Of a stretch of DNA of 64,000 nt, positions 11,085 to 21,345 are shown in pieces. Each line of letters opens with the position of its first letter. The first letter of the stretch is position 1. The stretch is from Heterohyrax brucei (lineage: Eukaryota; Chordata; Mammalia; Hyracoidea; Procaviidae). Under the pieces are notes generated by a model that was given only the letters and a program-made list of their open reading frames with translations, did no database searches and had not been told where the DNA came from. The DNA is taken from the NCBI GenBank assembly GCA_028571685.1, contig CM053143.1, positions 3,229,501-3,293,500 on the forward strand, written 5' to 3'. Both the position numbers and the translations under genes were made by a program.

Positions 11085-11204
11085 GTTTTTATTGCCAGAA
11101 AGCAGAATCTAAATTATTGACTATGTTTCAGTAATCCAATGTGTCTGCTAGTAAACTTTGATATTAAACCATTCACTGATGGTTTATTGAACACCTACTA
11201 AGTA

Positions 11205-11417
11205 CTAAGAGAGCCTTGGTTGTACAGTTGTTAAGTGCTCAGCTGCTAATTGAAGGTCAAAGGTTTGAACTTTCCTCATGCTCCCCAGGAGGAAGATGTG
11301 GTAGTCTTCTCCCTTAAAGATTACAGTCTTGGAAACCCCATGGGTAAGTTCCACTTTGTCCTAAAGGTCACTATGAGTTAGAATAGACTCTAAGGTAGCA
11401 AGTTGTCTTTTGATTTT
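11205..11417 (+). mobile_element. AfroSINE, longer subtype, sense
   Basis: It starts 'gagccttggttgtacagttg', then 'aggtttgaactttcctcatgc' (B-box area), then the extra segment 'gaggaagatgtggtagtcttc...aaagattacagtcttgg'. That segment marks a longer subtype, also seen at 25619-25802. It ends 'tatgagttagaatagactc'. Flanks 'actaagtactaag' (about 11194) and 'attaagtaccaag' (about 11418) look like a decayed target-site duplication. Confidence 0.85.
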
Positions 11418-11477
11418 ATTAAGTACCAAGCTTGTGTGAGGTATTAAGGATTAAAAAACAAACAAACAAAAAAACCC

Positions 11478-11945
11478 TGTCTGTATTAGTTTTGGGGGGC
11501 TGCAGTAACAAAGTACCGCAGGATAGGTGGTTTATAATAATAGAAATTCATTGTCTCATTGTTCTAGAGATTAGAAGTCTAAAAGTAGGATGTATCTGCC
11601 ATGGTGACTGCTTCACAGAGTTCAGAAGGAAACTCTGTTCCCTGACCCAGTTCTACCTTCTGATGGAACAACCAGTGATTCCTCTTATCCCTTGGCTTGT
11701 AGATCCCCAGTCTCTCTCTTTGTCTTCATGTAGTCATCTTTTTTCTGTCTCTCTGTGCTTTTCTCATCTTAAATAACTGCACCACTCAAAGTGCACCACT
11801 TGAAGAATCTCACTACTTCAGTATGACCTCATGTCAATTTAGTTCATAACATTTTCAAAAAACTCTATTTGAAACAAGGTCACATTCACAGTAGTGGTAG
11901 TGATTAGGACTTTATCTTCTTGGGAGATACCTGTCACTCCACAGC
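11478..11945 (-). mobile_element. MLT1-type MaLR LTR, antisense (fossil)
   Basis: On the plus strand it reads 'tgtattagttttggggggctgcagtaacaaagtacc', then 'ggtttataataatagaaattcattgtctca', then 'tcccttggcttgtagatcc', the classic complement of an MLT1 LTR. It ends with 'gattaggactttatcttc'. There is no internal coding sequence. It sits inside the L2-like repeat and is probably an old placental insertion. Confidence 0.8.
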
Positions 11946-12480
11946 ACTGCCCTTATGGAGCTCGTAGTCAAGTGGAAGAGAAGTGTCAGTCATGTGCACA
12001 CAGTGCTCTTAATGCAAAGCACTCAGTACTCTAAGAGAAAAGAGCAGGCATGTGTAGGACATAGAAAGGAAATGTAGCCCAGATTTGGGAGTGCAAGATG
12101 ATTTTATCAGAAAGAGTTACTTTTAGGAACACATGGGAGATATTCAGGTAAACATGGGGTGGGAGAAAACGCTAATTTTAAAGACTGTCATGTGTTAAGA
12201 TCTTGAAGCAGGAAGGCGTATGTACATTTGAGAGAACTGAAACAAAGATACATATCATTACTGGCTCTTGTGGACTAAGGAGTAGGAGAGAGTCAAAACT
12301 AAGACCCAAGAGGTAAACAGAATTTGTGAGGCCAGTCAAGAGTTTGACCTTAATCCTAAGGTTAATAAGGAGTATGAACTACGGCTTGATTAGAATGATG
12401 TTTTAGAAGGACATTCCAGTTGCAAGGTGGAGACCGGATTAGAGATGAAGAAAGAAGGGAACCAGGCCGATATTTTGGCC

Positions 12481-13765
12481 CATGCAGAGTTCAAAGAAAG
12501 CTAGAGTTTTGAGTCACAACAGTTTCTTTCCACATTTTGCTGCCTCAGCTTCCAGATGTGGAGGCTTTGTTCTAGGGCTTTAACTTGTAGCAAGTCCTTT
12601 CCAGATCCTCCCTTTGGATCTCTTTTCTCATCCATTCCCTATATTCTCTGAGTCTTTTTCCTCCCAGCACTCCTGTCTTTAGCTTTTCCTCCTCGTACCA
12701 CTCCCCAGGGTGGAGTAAGAGGAATTATGCCACAGCCTTCAAAATTGCCTTGACTCCAGATGATTTATGTAAAATAAAAAAAAAAGATCATATCTTAAAA
12801 ACGCAAAAGTTACCTCTGACTAAAACATCTTTTACAAAAACCAGTGTCTGTCCCTTCCTTCACCTTTGATTGATATTTTAAAATACCGCTTTTATGATGT
12901 TAACGTTTTCCTCTCACAGTCTTGTTTGTACCACTCTGGGAGTAGACAGGAAGTGAGGTGTCACTGGTGAAGGATGTGGCTGAGGTGGAGGGAAAAAACT
13001 TTCTAATGTACATCTGCATGTGAGGTAAACTCATGTTTTTAAGTAACTAACATCTAACATTTATTGTATTTTCCATTTCTAAAGTTAAAGACAGGAAAGA
13101 ATGAAGACTCCAGGATCCACGCAAAGAAGAATTTCTTTAACAATTTAAATCTTCTAGCTCCGTATTAAGTGAACAACATAAAACTGAAATTATAAAAGGG
13201 ACCCACATGTAACTGTAAAGAGAGGCCAGGAAAGGTAGCTTATATTTGGACAGAAAAGTTTGTTGTGACAGCTGAAGAAGCTTTATAAAACTAGTTATTC
13301 TCGGTAGAGAGCAAGCAGTAAACAACTTTTCTATTCCCCACCTCAGCTCTGTAAGTCTGCCTTTTGGTTTCCTCTTTCCTGCCCTGCACATCTTGGACAA
13401 AGATTTTCCAGTACCTATTTCTGATTGTTAAACCATAGCTTCAATCTAAATCATAACTTCGGTTTCTCAAAACTTCTTCTTATCCTAGCCCAGACCTGGT
13501 CCATGAATTTTGCAGTTTAGCCCGGGATGTAGAATACTGTCTCAAATATCATCTTATTATGCTGCTACTGGCTCTCCAAGGGTGAGGAAAGGGTAGAGGA
13601 ATGAGAGGAAAAGGACAGATTCTTAAGGCCTGGGTGCTCTTGCGAGGTGGAATATGGGGCTTCTGTCATGGCGAATGCCCAAAGAATGTTTCTTTCCAAT
13701 ACTCTGACTTAAGGAGGTGACTCTTGTTTTCCCATCCTCTCTCCCCAGCACCCCAAGAACAGTAG
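12481..13765. other. Unassigned intergenic DNA
   Basis: About 1.3 kb of moderate base composition without recognisable repeat landmarks. An 87-codon antisense frame (13137-13400) and a 62-codon frame (13623-13811) have no family resemblance and sit in no gene context. This is one of the longest stretches that I could not assign to a repeat. Confidence 0.4.
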
Positions 13766-13980
13766 AGTGCTTTTTAAAAATTGTGGTAAAAATGTACATA
13801 ACAAAACACACACCATCTCAACAATTTCTACACTTAGGTGTCAGTGACATTGATAACATTCTTCAAGTTGTGCCACCATTCTTGCTATCCTGTTCCCAAA
13901 TCATTCCACCACCAGCCGTACTGTTTATCCAATGCAGTTGCTGGTTAATGCTTTTCTTTTAATTGCCTCTGCAATCTTGA
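13766..13980 (+). repeat. Possible old L1 3'-end fragment
   Basis: The text 'ttgtggtaaaaatgtacataacaaaac ... caatttctacacttaggtgtcagtgacattgataacattcttcaagttgtgccaccattc' resembles an ancient LINE 3' UTR common in placentals ('gttcagtggcattaagtac ... gttgtgcaaccatcacc'). Assignment is by pattern memory. It is non-coding in any case. Confidence 0.45.
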
Positions 13981-13984
13981 CTCA

Positions 13985-14657
13985 AAGGTACACAGGAGGA
14001 AACAGTCTGGGGTTCTTTCCGCATGACTCACAGCTGGCTACCTTCCAGGCTATTGCCTTTGGCTTTGGGAAACTTTATCCTTCCCTTCTTTTTTCCTATC
14101 AAATTCTTTAATGACTGGCCACTCCACTGACTACCTCAGTCAGCTCTGTCTTTCAAGCAGCTCCAATTCCAGATTGACTAACCACTCTCTGTCTCAAACA
14201 CATTAGTTGCAAATTCCAAACACGTTATCATCATATTCAGGGAGCAAGACTGAAATTTCTACAGTCTAACAGGCACGCAACAAGGTGAAGAGATACCTGC
14301 TTATGTTTCTGGTGATCTGACAAGCACCTCATTTTCCACCAATGACCTTAAATCACTCACTTTAAGAGTTCTTGTCATACATTATCCTTAGCCTTGGGCC
14401 TGAGCCCAAATTCCCAGACAACAGGAGAAGTCTTATTTTCATATCTTACAACACAACCAAGAAATTTAGAAGAGCACAGTTAGGATGCTGCCAGTCAGTG
14501 CTCCAAGAATCCTGCACACACAACCAAGACTTCTATGTGAATCCAATTCTATGTGTAATTACAAGACTTCTCTGTGTAATCCAATTCTATAAGCAATAGT
14601 TTAATTAACAACAGCAAGAGAATGCAAATGAGATTTAGGCCATGTTCTACTTGAATA
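13985..14657. other. Unassigned DNA with a short tandem duplication
   Basis: No gene seen. It contains a direct repeat of about 27 bp (14526-14552 and 14563-14590). Some stretches look LTR-like, but I cannot name a family. Confidence 0.4.
14526..14590. repeat. Two-copy direct repeat, 27-28 bp units
   Basis: The units start 'aagacttct' and end 'aatccaattctat'. Copies at 14526-14552 and 14563-14590 differ by two or three positions and are separated by 'gtgtaattac'. Most likely a local tandem duplication. Confidence 0.75.
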
Positions 14658-14826
14658 CCCTAAAAAAAATGCCAAACTTGTTGCCAGTGAATTGTTTCCA
14701 ATTCATAGCAACCCAATGAGGCAGAGGAGGACTGCACCATTGGGTTTCCAAGGAGTATATGTAGATTTGAACTCCCAACCTTTTGGTTAGCAGCCAAACT
14801 CTTAACCACTGTACTACCCTAGAGGC
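14658..14826 (-). mobile_element. AfroSINE, antisense
   Basis: On the plus strand the copy starts with an A-run and tail complement 'ccaaacttgttgccagtgaattg'. It contains 'gggtttccaaggagtatatg' and ends with the complement of the tRNA-like head, 'ggttagcagccaaactcttaaccactgtac'. Full length and moderately diverged. Confidence 0.88.
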
Positions 14827-15122
14827 AAAGAAGTCTGTACTTTTCAGAACTGAACACACCAATTCTGTAGAGTTCTAATTGTTGGAAAGTTTGGTTTAAC
14901 ACAGGTGAAAGTTCCCTTTGTCTAAATTTCACCTAGTTTCTCAGATTTGTTCTCTGACTATTTATAAAACCAGACAAGTTCCTTTCCTACATGGTAGACT
15001 TTCAGTTTTTGAAACAATCATCATTTCCCTTTCAGGTTACTCTTCTGCATTTAAATTTTTTTCAAAGTGCTTCAAGTAATCATTTTGTGGCAGGTTTGAG
15101 GTTTTCTTGTAATTTTGATAAC

Positions 15123-15647
15123 TGTCACAGATTGAATTGTGTCCCCTGTAGAATATGTGTAGCCATGTGGCTGGGCCATGATTCCCAGTATCTTGTGACT
15201 GTCCTCCATTTGGTGGTTTTCTTACACTGTATGTTAAAGGATTAGGGTGGAGCTGTAAATCCCTTCATAGGATCAGCTCCCTGCTCTACTGTAAAGAGAA
15301 TTTCCCCGGAGTATGGCTTGCCCTACCCTTAATCTTTTCATCCTACAAGAGAGGAAAGGAAAGGGAAGCAAGCAGAGAATTGGGAAATTCACACCATCAA
15401 CAAAGAAGCACCAGAAGAAGAGCATGTCTTTCAGACCTGAAGTTCCTGCACCAAGAAGCTCCCTGGACAAACACTGATGTAATGCCGGACTTTCCTCCAG
15501 AGCTGACAAGGGGGAAAGCCTTCCCCTGGAGCAAATATCCTGAATTTGGACTTGTAGCCTACCGGGCTGTGTAAGAATAAACCTTCCTTTGTTAAGGCCA
15601 CCCACCCTGTGGTATTTCTGTTAGAGCAGCCCTAGCTGACTAAAACA
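15123..15647 (+). mobile_element. Solo LTR, MaLR-like, with perfect TSD (fossil)
   Basis: It starts TGTCACAGATTGAATTGTGTCCC and ends CTGACTAAAACA, 525 bp, the TG...CA ends of a retroviral LTR. It is flanked by the 5-bp duplication ATAAC (15118-15122 and 15648-15652). An AATAAA-type signal (agaataaacc, about 15574) sits about 70 bp from the end, as usual for the R region. It is the best preserved of the four copies of this LTR family in the window. Confidence 0.88.
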
Positions 15648-15909
15648 ATAACCCAACTCTTGCTGTTTTCTACTTTGTCCAGTGTCCTACTCACATTGTG
15701 ATAGCCAGAATTTACAACACCAGGAATAATGGAGCTGCAAACTTACTTCTATGGGGGAAAAAAAAAGTAATTATCCAAAAAAAAGGTAAATGCAGTTTCA
15801 TTCAGGCATAAAAATGAATATGTGACAAAGATTTCGTTAAACTCTAACTGATAATGAAACCAAGTAGAAGTTATAACTAGTTCAAAATAAATTCAATGAA
15901 CAGGCATAT
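15648..15909. other. Unassigned spacer
   Basis: Short AT-rich segment with A-runs near 15751 and 15777. No gene or family is recognised. Confidence 0.4.
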
Positions 15910-16127
15910 TTATTGTTTGTTAGGTGCAGTTGACTCAGTTCTGACTAATAGCGATTGTGCTACAGGACTAAACACTGATCAGTCATGTATTGTGCTCACA
16001 ATTGTTATGCTTAAGCCCATTGTTGCAAGTACTGTGTCAATCCATTTCACTGATGATCTTCTTATTTTTCACTGACTCTTTATTAAGTATGATGTCCCTT
16101 TGAGGGACTGATCCCTCCAGAAAACGT
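15910..16127 (-). mobile_element. RTE 3' end, antisense (part of an inverted copy)
   Basis: On the plus strand it reads the complement of the RTE 3' end: 'ttgttaggtgcagttgactcag', 'gcttaagcccattgttgca', 'ctgactctttattaagtatgatgtcc', 'gagggactgatccctcc'. It covers only the last 220 bp of the element. It then switches abruptly to RTE sequence in the opposite direction at about 16128. Confidence 0.82.
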
Positions 16128-16385
16128 GTTTGATACAGGGCTGGAAGATGAGCCCCACAGGTTAGAAGGCACTTAAAATATGACAGTGGAAGAGGTGCTT
16201 CCTCAAAGCAGAGTTGACCTTAATGACACTGATGTAGTCAAGCTTTCAGGTCATTCACTTTCTGATGTGGCACTACTCAAAATGGGAAGAAACAGCTGCA
16301 AACATCCATTGAAATTGTATGAAGTATGAATGTAAGAAAACTGGAGAAAATGAAATAGAACACACAAACATCGATATTCTAAGCA
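16128..16385 (+). mobile_element. RTE 5' region, inverted relative to 15910-16127
   Basis: Sense RTE text 'gctggaagatgagccccacagg', 'cagagttgaccttaatgac', 'gaagaaacagctgcaaacatcc', 'acatcgatattctaagcatt'. It resumes at 17932 after an inserted element. Together with 15910-16127 it forms a head-to-head arrangement, as produced by twin priming during LINE insertion. Confidence 0.8.
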
Positions 16386-16898
16386 TTGTTATTGTTAGTA
16401 GGTACCTTCGAGTCAGTTGTGATTCACAGTGACCTATATAGAACAGAACGAAACACTGCCCAGTTCTGTGCATGCCAACAACCATTGTTATGATTGAGCC
16501 CGTTGTTGCAGCCATTGTGACACTCTGTCTTGTTGTGGGTCTTCCTCATTGCCATTGGCCCTCTGCTAAGCATGATATACTTCTCCAGGAATTGATCTCT
16601 CCTGACAACATGTCCAAAGTATGCAAGATACAGTCTTAACATCCTTACTTCTAAGGAATGCTCTGATTTTACTTCAGCCAAGACAAATCTGTTTATTCTT
16701 TTGGCAGTTCATGCTGTATTAAATATTTTTCTCCAATGTCACAATTTAAAGACATCAGTTTCTAGCTTTGACATGCATACAGTGCAATGAAAATACCGTG
16801 GCTTAAGTCAGGTGCACCTTAGTCTTCAAAGTGACATCTTTGCTTTTCAACATTTTAAAGAGGTCTTTTTTTAGCAGACTTGCCCAGTGCAATGAATA

Positions 16899-17171
16899 TT
16901 ATGATTTCTTGACTGCTGTTTCCTTGAGTGTTGACTGTGGATACAAAAAATGACATCCTGCAGTCTTTTCTGTGTTTATCATCATGATGTTTATTGGTCT
17001 AGTTGTGAAGATTTTTGTCTTCTTGATGTTGAGGTGTAATCCATTCTGAAAGGTGTGGTCTTTGATCTTCTTTTTATCAGTAAAGTGTTTGAAGTCCTCT
17101 TCACATTTGGCTAGTATGGTTGCATCATCTACACAGTGCAGGTTATAAATGAGCCTTCCTTTAATCCTCAT
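16899..17171 (-). pseudogene. RTE reverse-transcriptase fragment
   Basis: 90 codons. Its N-terminal part has the polymerase strand DDATILAKCEEDFKH, which aligns with the RTE motif ADDT-LLAESEEDL. It then reads LHLNIKKTKIFTT, the next conserved strand. It is bounded by stops and is not functional. Confidence 0.82.
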
Positions 17172-17589
17172 GTCCTATTCTTCTTCATATAGTTCAGCTT
17201 CTTGGATTATTTAACTCATTATGCAGACTGAATATGTATGGGAAAAGGATACACATCTTTTCTTACTTTAAATCATCTTCTTGTTATGTTCAAATGACTG
17301 CCTCTTGATCCAGGTACAGATTCCTCATAAGACAATCAAGTGTTCGGGAATCCTCACTCTTTGCAATATTATCGATAATTTGTTATGATCGGTACAGTTG
17401 AATGCCTTTGCATAATCAATAAAATACAATCAAACATCTTTCCAGTATTCTCTGCTTTCAGCGAAGTTCCATCTGACATCAGCAATGATGTCCCTGGTTC
17501 CACATCCTCTTCTGAACCTGGCCTGAATTTCTGGTAGTTTCCTGTCAATATACTGCTACAGCTGTTTTTGAATGATCTTTAGCAAAAAT

Positions 17590-17838
17590 TTACTTGTATG
17601 TGGTATTAATGATATTGTGCTTAATTTCCACATTTGGTTGGATCACCTTTCTTGGGAATAGGCATACATATGGATCTCTTCTAATTGTTTGGCTGGGTAG
17701 CTGTCTTCCAATTTTCTTGAGCACTCCCAGGGATGCATTTATTTGTAGATACATCTCAGTAGATGTTTTGTCAATTCCTGAAGCATTCTTTTTCACCAAT
17801 GCCTTCAGAGCAGTTTGGACTTTTTTCTGCAGGACCAT
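17590..17838 (-). pseudogene. RTE reverse-transcriptase N-terminal fragment
   Basis: 82 codons. It contains ALKALVKKNASGIDKTSTEMY, the RT fingers motif (A-G-x-D-x-I/T pattern), and LGVLKKIGRQLPSQTIRRDPYVCLFPRKVIQPN. The latter matches the region between motifs 1 and 2 (usually 'KRSIFIPIPKKGDPTEC'). Broken copy. Confidence 0.8.
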
Positions 17839-17931
17839 TCATCCCTGATTATATGCTACCTCTTGGAACGATTTAATGTTGAGCAATTCTTTTTGGTATA
17901 ATTGACTCTGTGTATTCCTTCCATCTTCCTA

Positions 17932-18026
17932 GGCATTAGTGAGCTGAATTGGACAGGTTTGGCCCATTTTTAATCAGATAATCATACAGCCTACTATATC
18001 AGGAATGACAACTTTAAGGGGAACAC
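17932..18026 (+). mobile_element. RTE 5' region, continuation after the nested copy
   Basis: It continues directly from 16385 in the same element: 'cctaggcattagtgagctgaattggac', 'aatcagataatcatacagcctactatatcaggaatgacaac'. It ends at an L1 piece at 18028. Confidence 0.82.
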
Positions 18027-18027
18027 T

Positions 18028-19206
18028 TATTTAGAAATAAATCTAGCCAGAGATGTAAAATACCTATAAGAAGGACCTACAAAAAGTAAATTACAAAACT
18101 CTACTCCAAGAGACCTATGTAAGTGGAGAAGCCTACCCTGTTTATTGATAAGAAGACTTAACATCATGAAAATGTCTATTATTCCCAAATCGATCTATAG
18201 ACACAAAACAATCCCAATACAAATTTCAACATTGTTTTTTAATGAGATAGAGAAACAAATCAATGACTCCATATGAAAAGGGAAGCAGTCCCAGATAAGG
18301 AAAGCATTACTGCAGAAGAAGAACAAAGTGGGAGGTCTCATACTACCTAACCTGAGAACTTATTACACTACCACAGTAGTCAAAACAGCCTAGTACAAAA
18401 ATAAATACATAGATCAATGGAATAGAGTAGAGAACCCAATGAGCAGCTGATATTCAACAAAGTACTATGGCCTATCAACTGGGGAAATAAAAATAGTCTC
18501 TTCCTCAAATGGTGTTGGAAAAAGTCGATATCCATCTGAAAAAAAAAAACCTCATATGTCACACTATGCACAAAAACTAAATCACAGTGAGTTATATACC
18601 TAAATATTAAACCTAAAACAGAAAGGATCTTGGGGGAAAAAAGGACAACATTGGAAACCCTAATAAATGGCATATATAAACTGCAAAATATTACAATGAA
18701 CAAAGAACAGAAGAGAAAAATAGATAAACAGGAACTTATAAAAATCAAACATGATCGTCCAAAGACTTCATCAAGAGAGTAAAAAAGACTGCCTGCAGAC
18801 TGGGAAAAAAATACTTGTCAACCAAGAACTTGATCTGCGTCTAATCTACAAAATCTACAGGATACTTCAAAATCTAAACAAGAAAGAACAAATAACCGAA
18901 TCAAAAATGGACAGAGGATATGAACAGGCATTCCATCAAAGAAGATATTCAAGCAGCTAACAGATACATGGGGAAACGCTAACAATCATTGGTCATTAGA
19001 GAAATCCAAATCAAATCTACAGTGAGAAACCATCTCACCCCAACTAGGTTGGCATTAATCCAAAAAACACAAAACTACAAATTTTGGAGAGGGTGTGTAA
19101 AGAATGGAACCCTTCTGCACTGCTGGTGGGAACGCAAAATGGTACAACCACTCTGGAAAGTGGTTTGGCCATTTCTTAAAAAAAGTAGAAATAGGAATAT
19201 CATTTG
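18028..19206 (+). mobile_element. Old 5'-truncated L1 (L1-B0), left half
   Basis: It begins inside the ORF2 RT region ('tagaaataaatctagccagagatgtaaaatacc') and runs to the C-terminus. Conserved landmarks: 'aggtctcatactacctaacc' (GGLILPNLR), 'ttacactaccacagtagtcaaaacagcc', 'ccatctcaccccaactagg' (HLTPTRL) and the Cys-rich zone 'tttggagagggtgtgtaaag'. It is more diverged than L1-A. It stops at the insertion of L1-B (left duplication AATATCATTTG, 19196-19206) and resumes at 23693. Confidence 0.88.
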
Positions 19207-19231
19207 TGGCAGAGTCAAGATGGTGGACTAA
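18989..19231 (+). pseudogene. L1-B0 ORF2 C-terminal fragment
   Basis: 80 codons. It reads [43 protein letters not shown], the L1 ORF2 C-terminal Cys-rich domain. The first Cys of the usual CWRGC is Phe here. It runs into L1-B at its end, so its last residues are not L1-B0. Confidence 0.85.
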
Positions 19232-19999
19232 AGACATCTCCTTAAATCACACTGGAAACCAAGACCTGAACTAATACCTAAACGGAGCCTTCTGGATACC
19301 TAGTGAGCCCTATGATACAGCATAGGGCTGTTAATTTAGACTTCATACCACTGAATGGAAAACTTCTCTCTCACTGACTCCCACTCTTGGTGAGGGCTGG
19401 CTTTCATGGATCGAGGGTAATTTACCATTTTTAGCTTGGCTGGTGGGCAGAGCTGGGACTTGACTGGCAACTCACCTGAGGTACACTGCTGTTGGGACTG
19501 GGGGAAAAATTGCCACACTTTGAGAACCCGGCTTCGGACTCTGTGCGTCTCGGCACCTTTGGCCTCTCTTTCTGCCTCTGCCATTGAGTGGCCTGTGCAG
19601 TGGCAGGTGGGGAGCTTGTGTGGGACGCCATCTTGTCTCACTGGGAGGAAGATTACCCATATGGAGGCCTCAGCTGGACCTAATTCCTAGGCTGAGAGGC
19701 AGTGCCTGCCTGGAGGAGAGTGCTTCTCCTGAAGAAAAGCAGTATTCTACACAGTGTCGTCTATGGCAGAGGGCTGGCAACAGAGCCCGCTAGGGGCTCT
19801 GTATTTTGAACTAGTTTATAACATCTGGGGTTGGATATAGAGGTGCTTACTTTTCCAGCTGGGAAGAGAGACTCGTACATCTCAAAACCTGACTGACTTT
19901 GTAAGTTCTCAGATACCTTTTACCTTTCATTTTAAAATGGCCTAGACAAACAACTGTGGTCCATTCTCACAGCATCTCTCCCAATCTCTATTGACAAAC
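19207..19999 (+). promoter_or_regulatory. L1-B 5' UTR with presumed internal promoter
   Basis: Leader of about 790 bp, G+C-richer than its flanks, matching the reverse of the L1-A leader. Short frames on both strands here (for example 19336-19641 minus) are not genes. Promoter activity is inferred from the family only. Confidence 0.65.
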
Positions 20000-20955
20000 A
20001 TGATGCCCCCAAAGCAAAAAACTCTCAATAAAGGTGTAATGAAGAAATTACCCATGGATACAGAAAGCCCCCAAAAGAATGAACCAAAGAACTTCCCAGA
20101 TGTAGAGACCTTTCTGAAACTATTGGAAAGTGAATACAAAAGGATTATACAGAGAGCCCTGCTAGACTTTATACAAAATGCAGCAGAGCAAAATGAAAAA
20201 TTAAGCAAGCTGTTCAATCTGATGGAACACCAGTACTGTGAAATCCAACAGATCAGGAACAAAATCAAAGACATAGAAACTTCAATTCAAAGCCAAGAAA
20301 ACAGAATGGAACAAATGGAGAATAGACTTTCTGGCTTGGAAGACAGAGCTACTGACTCCAGCACCTATGCAGAGAAATCAGAAAAAAGAAACAAGAAAAA
20401 TGAAGACACATTAAGAAGCATGTGGGACTCTATTAAGGTGAACAATCTATGATTAAGTGGAGTTCCTGAACAGGGCAAGACACCTGAGAACACAGAGCAT
20501 ATTGTTGCTGAGATACTGACAGAAAACTTCCCAGAAATTATGAAAAAAGAAAATATAGATGTCCAACATGCATATTGGACACTCAACACAAATCTCAAAA
20601 GAAAGACTCCAAGACATATTCTAATGAAGCTTAAAAAATGAAACAGAAACAGAAACTCTTAAAGGCAGCAAGACTCAAAGCAAAGCTAACATTCAGAAGG
20701 AAACCCTATAGGCTTTTGTCAGATTTCTCAACAGAAACAATGCTGGCACAGTGGCAGTGGCATGACACATTCAAAGTCTTGAAGGAGAAGAACTTCCAAC
20801 CAAGAATTAGGTATCCTGCAAAACTATCTTTCAAATATGAAAATAAAATTAAGACATTTGCAGATAAACAGAAACTCAGAGACTTTGTAAAAACTAAACC
20901 AAAGCTACAAGAAATACTGAGAGAATCTCTACGCTTGAAAGAACAAAATCACTAA
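20000..20955 (+). pseudogene. L1-B ORF1: RNA-binding chaperone, broken
   Basis: The ATG at 20000 or 20003 gives (M)MPPKQKTLNKG, close to the ancestral N-terminus MPKKQ. The coiled coil is LLDFIQNAAEQNEKLSKLFNLMEHQYCEIQQI, then MEQMENRLSGLEDRA. The RNA-binding and C-terminal domains follow (KVNNL; PRIRYPAKLSFKYENKIKTFADKQKLRDF; end about 20955). A stop at 20450 replaces the Arg codon in NNL-R-LIGVPE. A frame change lies between about 20590 and 20638. Length is otherwise normal (about 318 codons). Confidence 0.9.
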
Positions 20956-21345
20956 CTTTATATCCTGGAAGAAAATACAGGACACATCACCGAGAATCCT
21001 ACTCAGTTAAGAAGGCTCCAAACTCAATCAAAGCTGTAATAGTGAAAAAAATGATGTCACCATATTAAAAAGAGGGATGTATTACAGTTGTTATAGTCCT
21101 TCCTAATGGAGAGGAAGTTAATAAGACTGGTAGTAATTACATAGTTTATTAAGAGGGATCAGAGGAGCAGCCCTAAAGCACAACAAAAATGCAACATATG
21201 CAATCAAGAAACGTGCTACAGAAGTCTTAACAACCACAAAACCAACCCTGAAAAAGGTGAAAAATCAACTCACAAAGAAGAATGTCCCAGAACAGATTAA
21301 TAAGAATAACAGAGACTACATCAACACAAAAATAAACACATCACA

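Larger units (their letters stand above)
11165..12480 (+). repeat. Old L2-like mammalian repeat, split by two insertions
   Basis: Pieces at 11165-11204, 11418-11477 and 11946-12480 read in order like the common ancient repeat: 'ttattgaacacctactaagtac', 'gaggtattaaggatt', 'gcccttatggagctcgtagtc', 'ccagtcaagagtttgacctt', 'ttttagaaggacattccagtt'. The breaks are filled by an AfroSINE and an MLT1-type LTR. The order of insertion shows that the host repeat is oldest. The L2 assignment is from memory of the consensus and is not certain. Confidence 0.5.
16386..17931 (-). mobile_element. RTE/BovB-clade LINE, antisense, nested in another RTE
   Basis: From left to right it is the complement of an RTE from its 3' end ('ttagtaggtaccttcgagtcag', 16394) up through the RT domain. 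Landmarks: 'caacaaccattgttatgattgagccc'; 'gcatgatatacttctccagg'; 'agtcaggtgcaccttagtcttcaaagtgacatctttgc'; 'gaatgcctttgcataatcaa' (RT core); 'ggttggatcacctttcttggg'. It is 1546 bp, 5'-truncated just beyond the RT fingers. It sits exactly between the two halves of a sense RTE, with 'ctaagcatt' (left) and 'ctaggcatt' (right) as a likely short target duplication. Confidence 0.88.

Noticed and set aside
11432-11776. 114-codon plus-strand frame
   Set aside because: It runs across L2-like sequence into an antisense MLT1-type LTR. Chance frame.
14526-14590. CRISPR-like direct repeat
   Set aside because: Only two imperfect units with a 10-bp gap, in mammalian DNA. A local duplication.
18380-18748. 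122-codon minus-strand frame rich in Phe, Leu and Ser, like a membrane protein
   Set aside because: Antisense of L1-B0 ORF2. The hydrophobicity is a complement artefact.
19431-19690. Overlapping GC-rich frames on both strands, possible small exon or CpG island
   Set aside because: They lie in the L1-B 5' UTR, and the same sequence type recurs in the leaders of L1-A, L1-C and L1-I.
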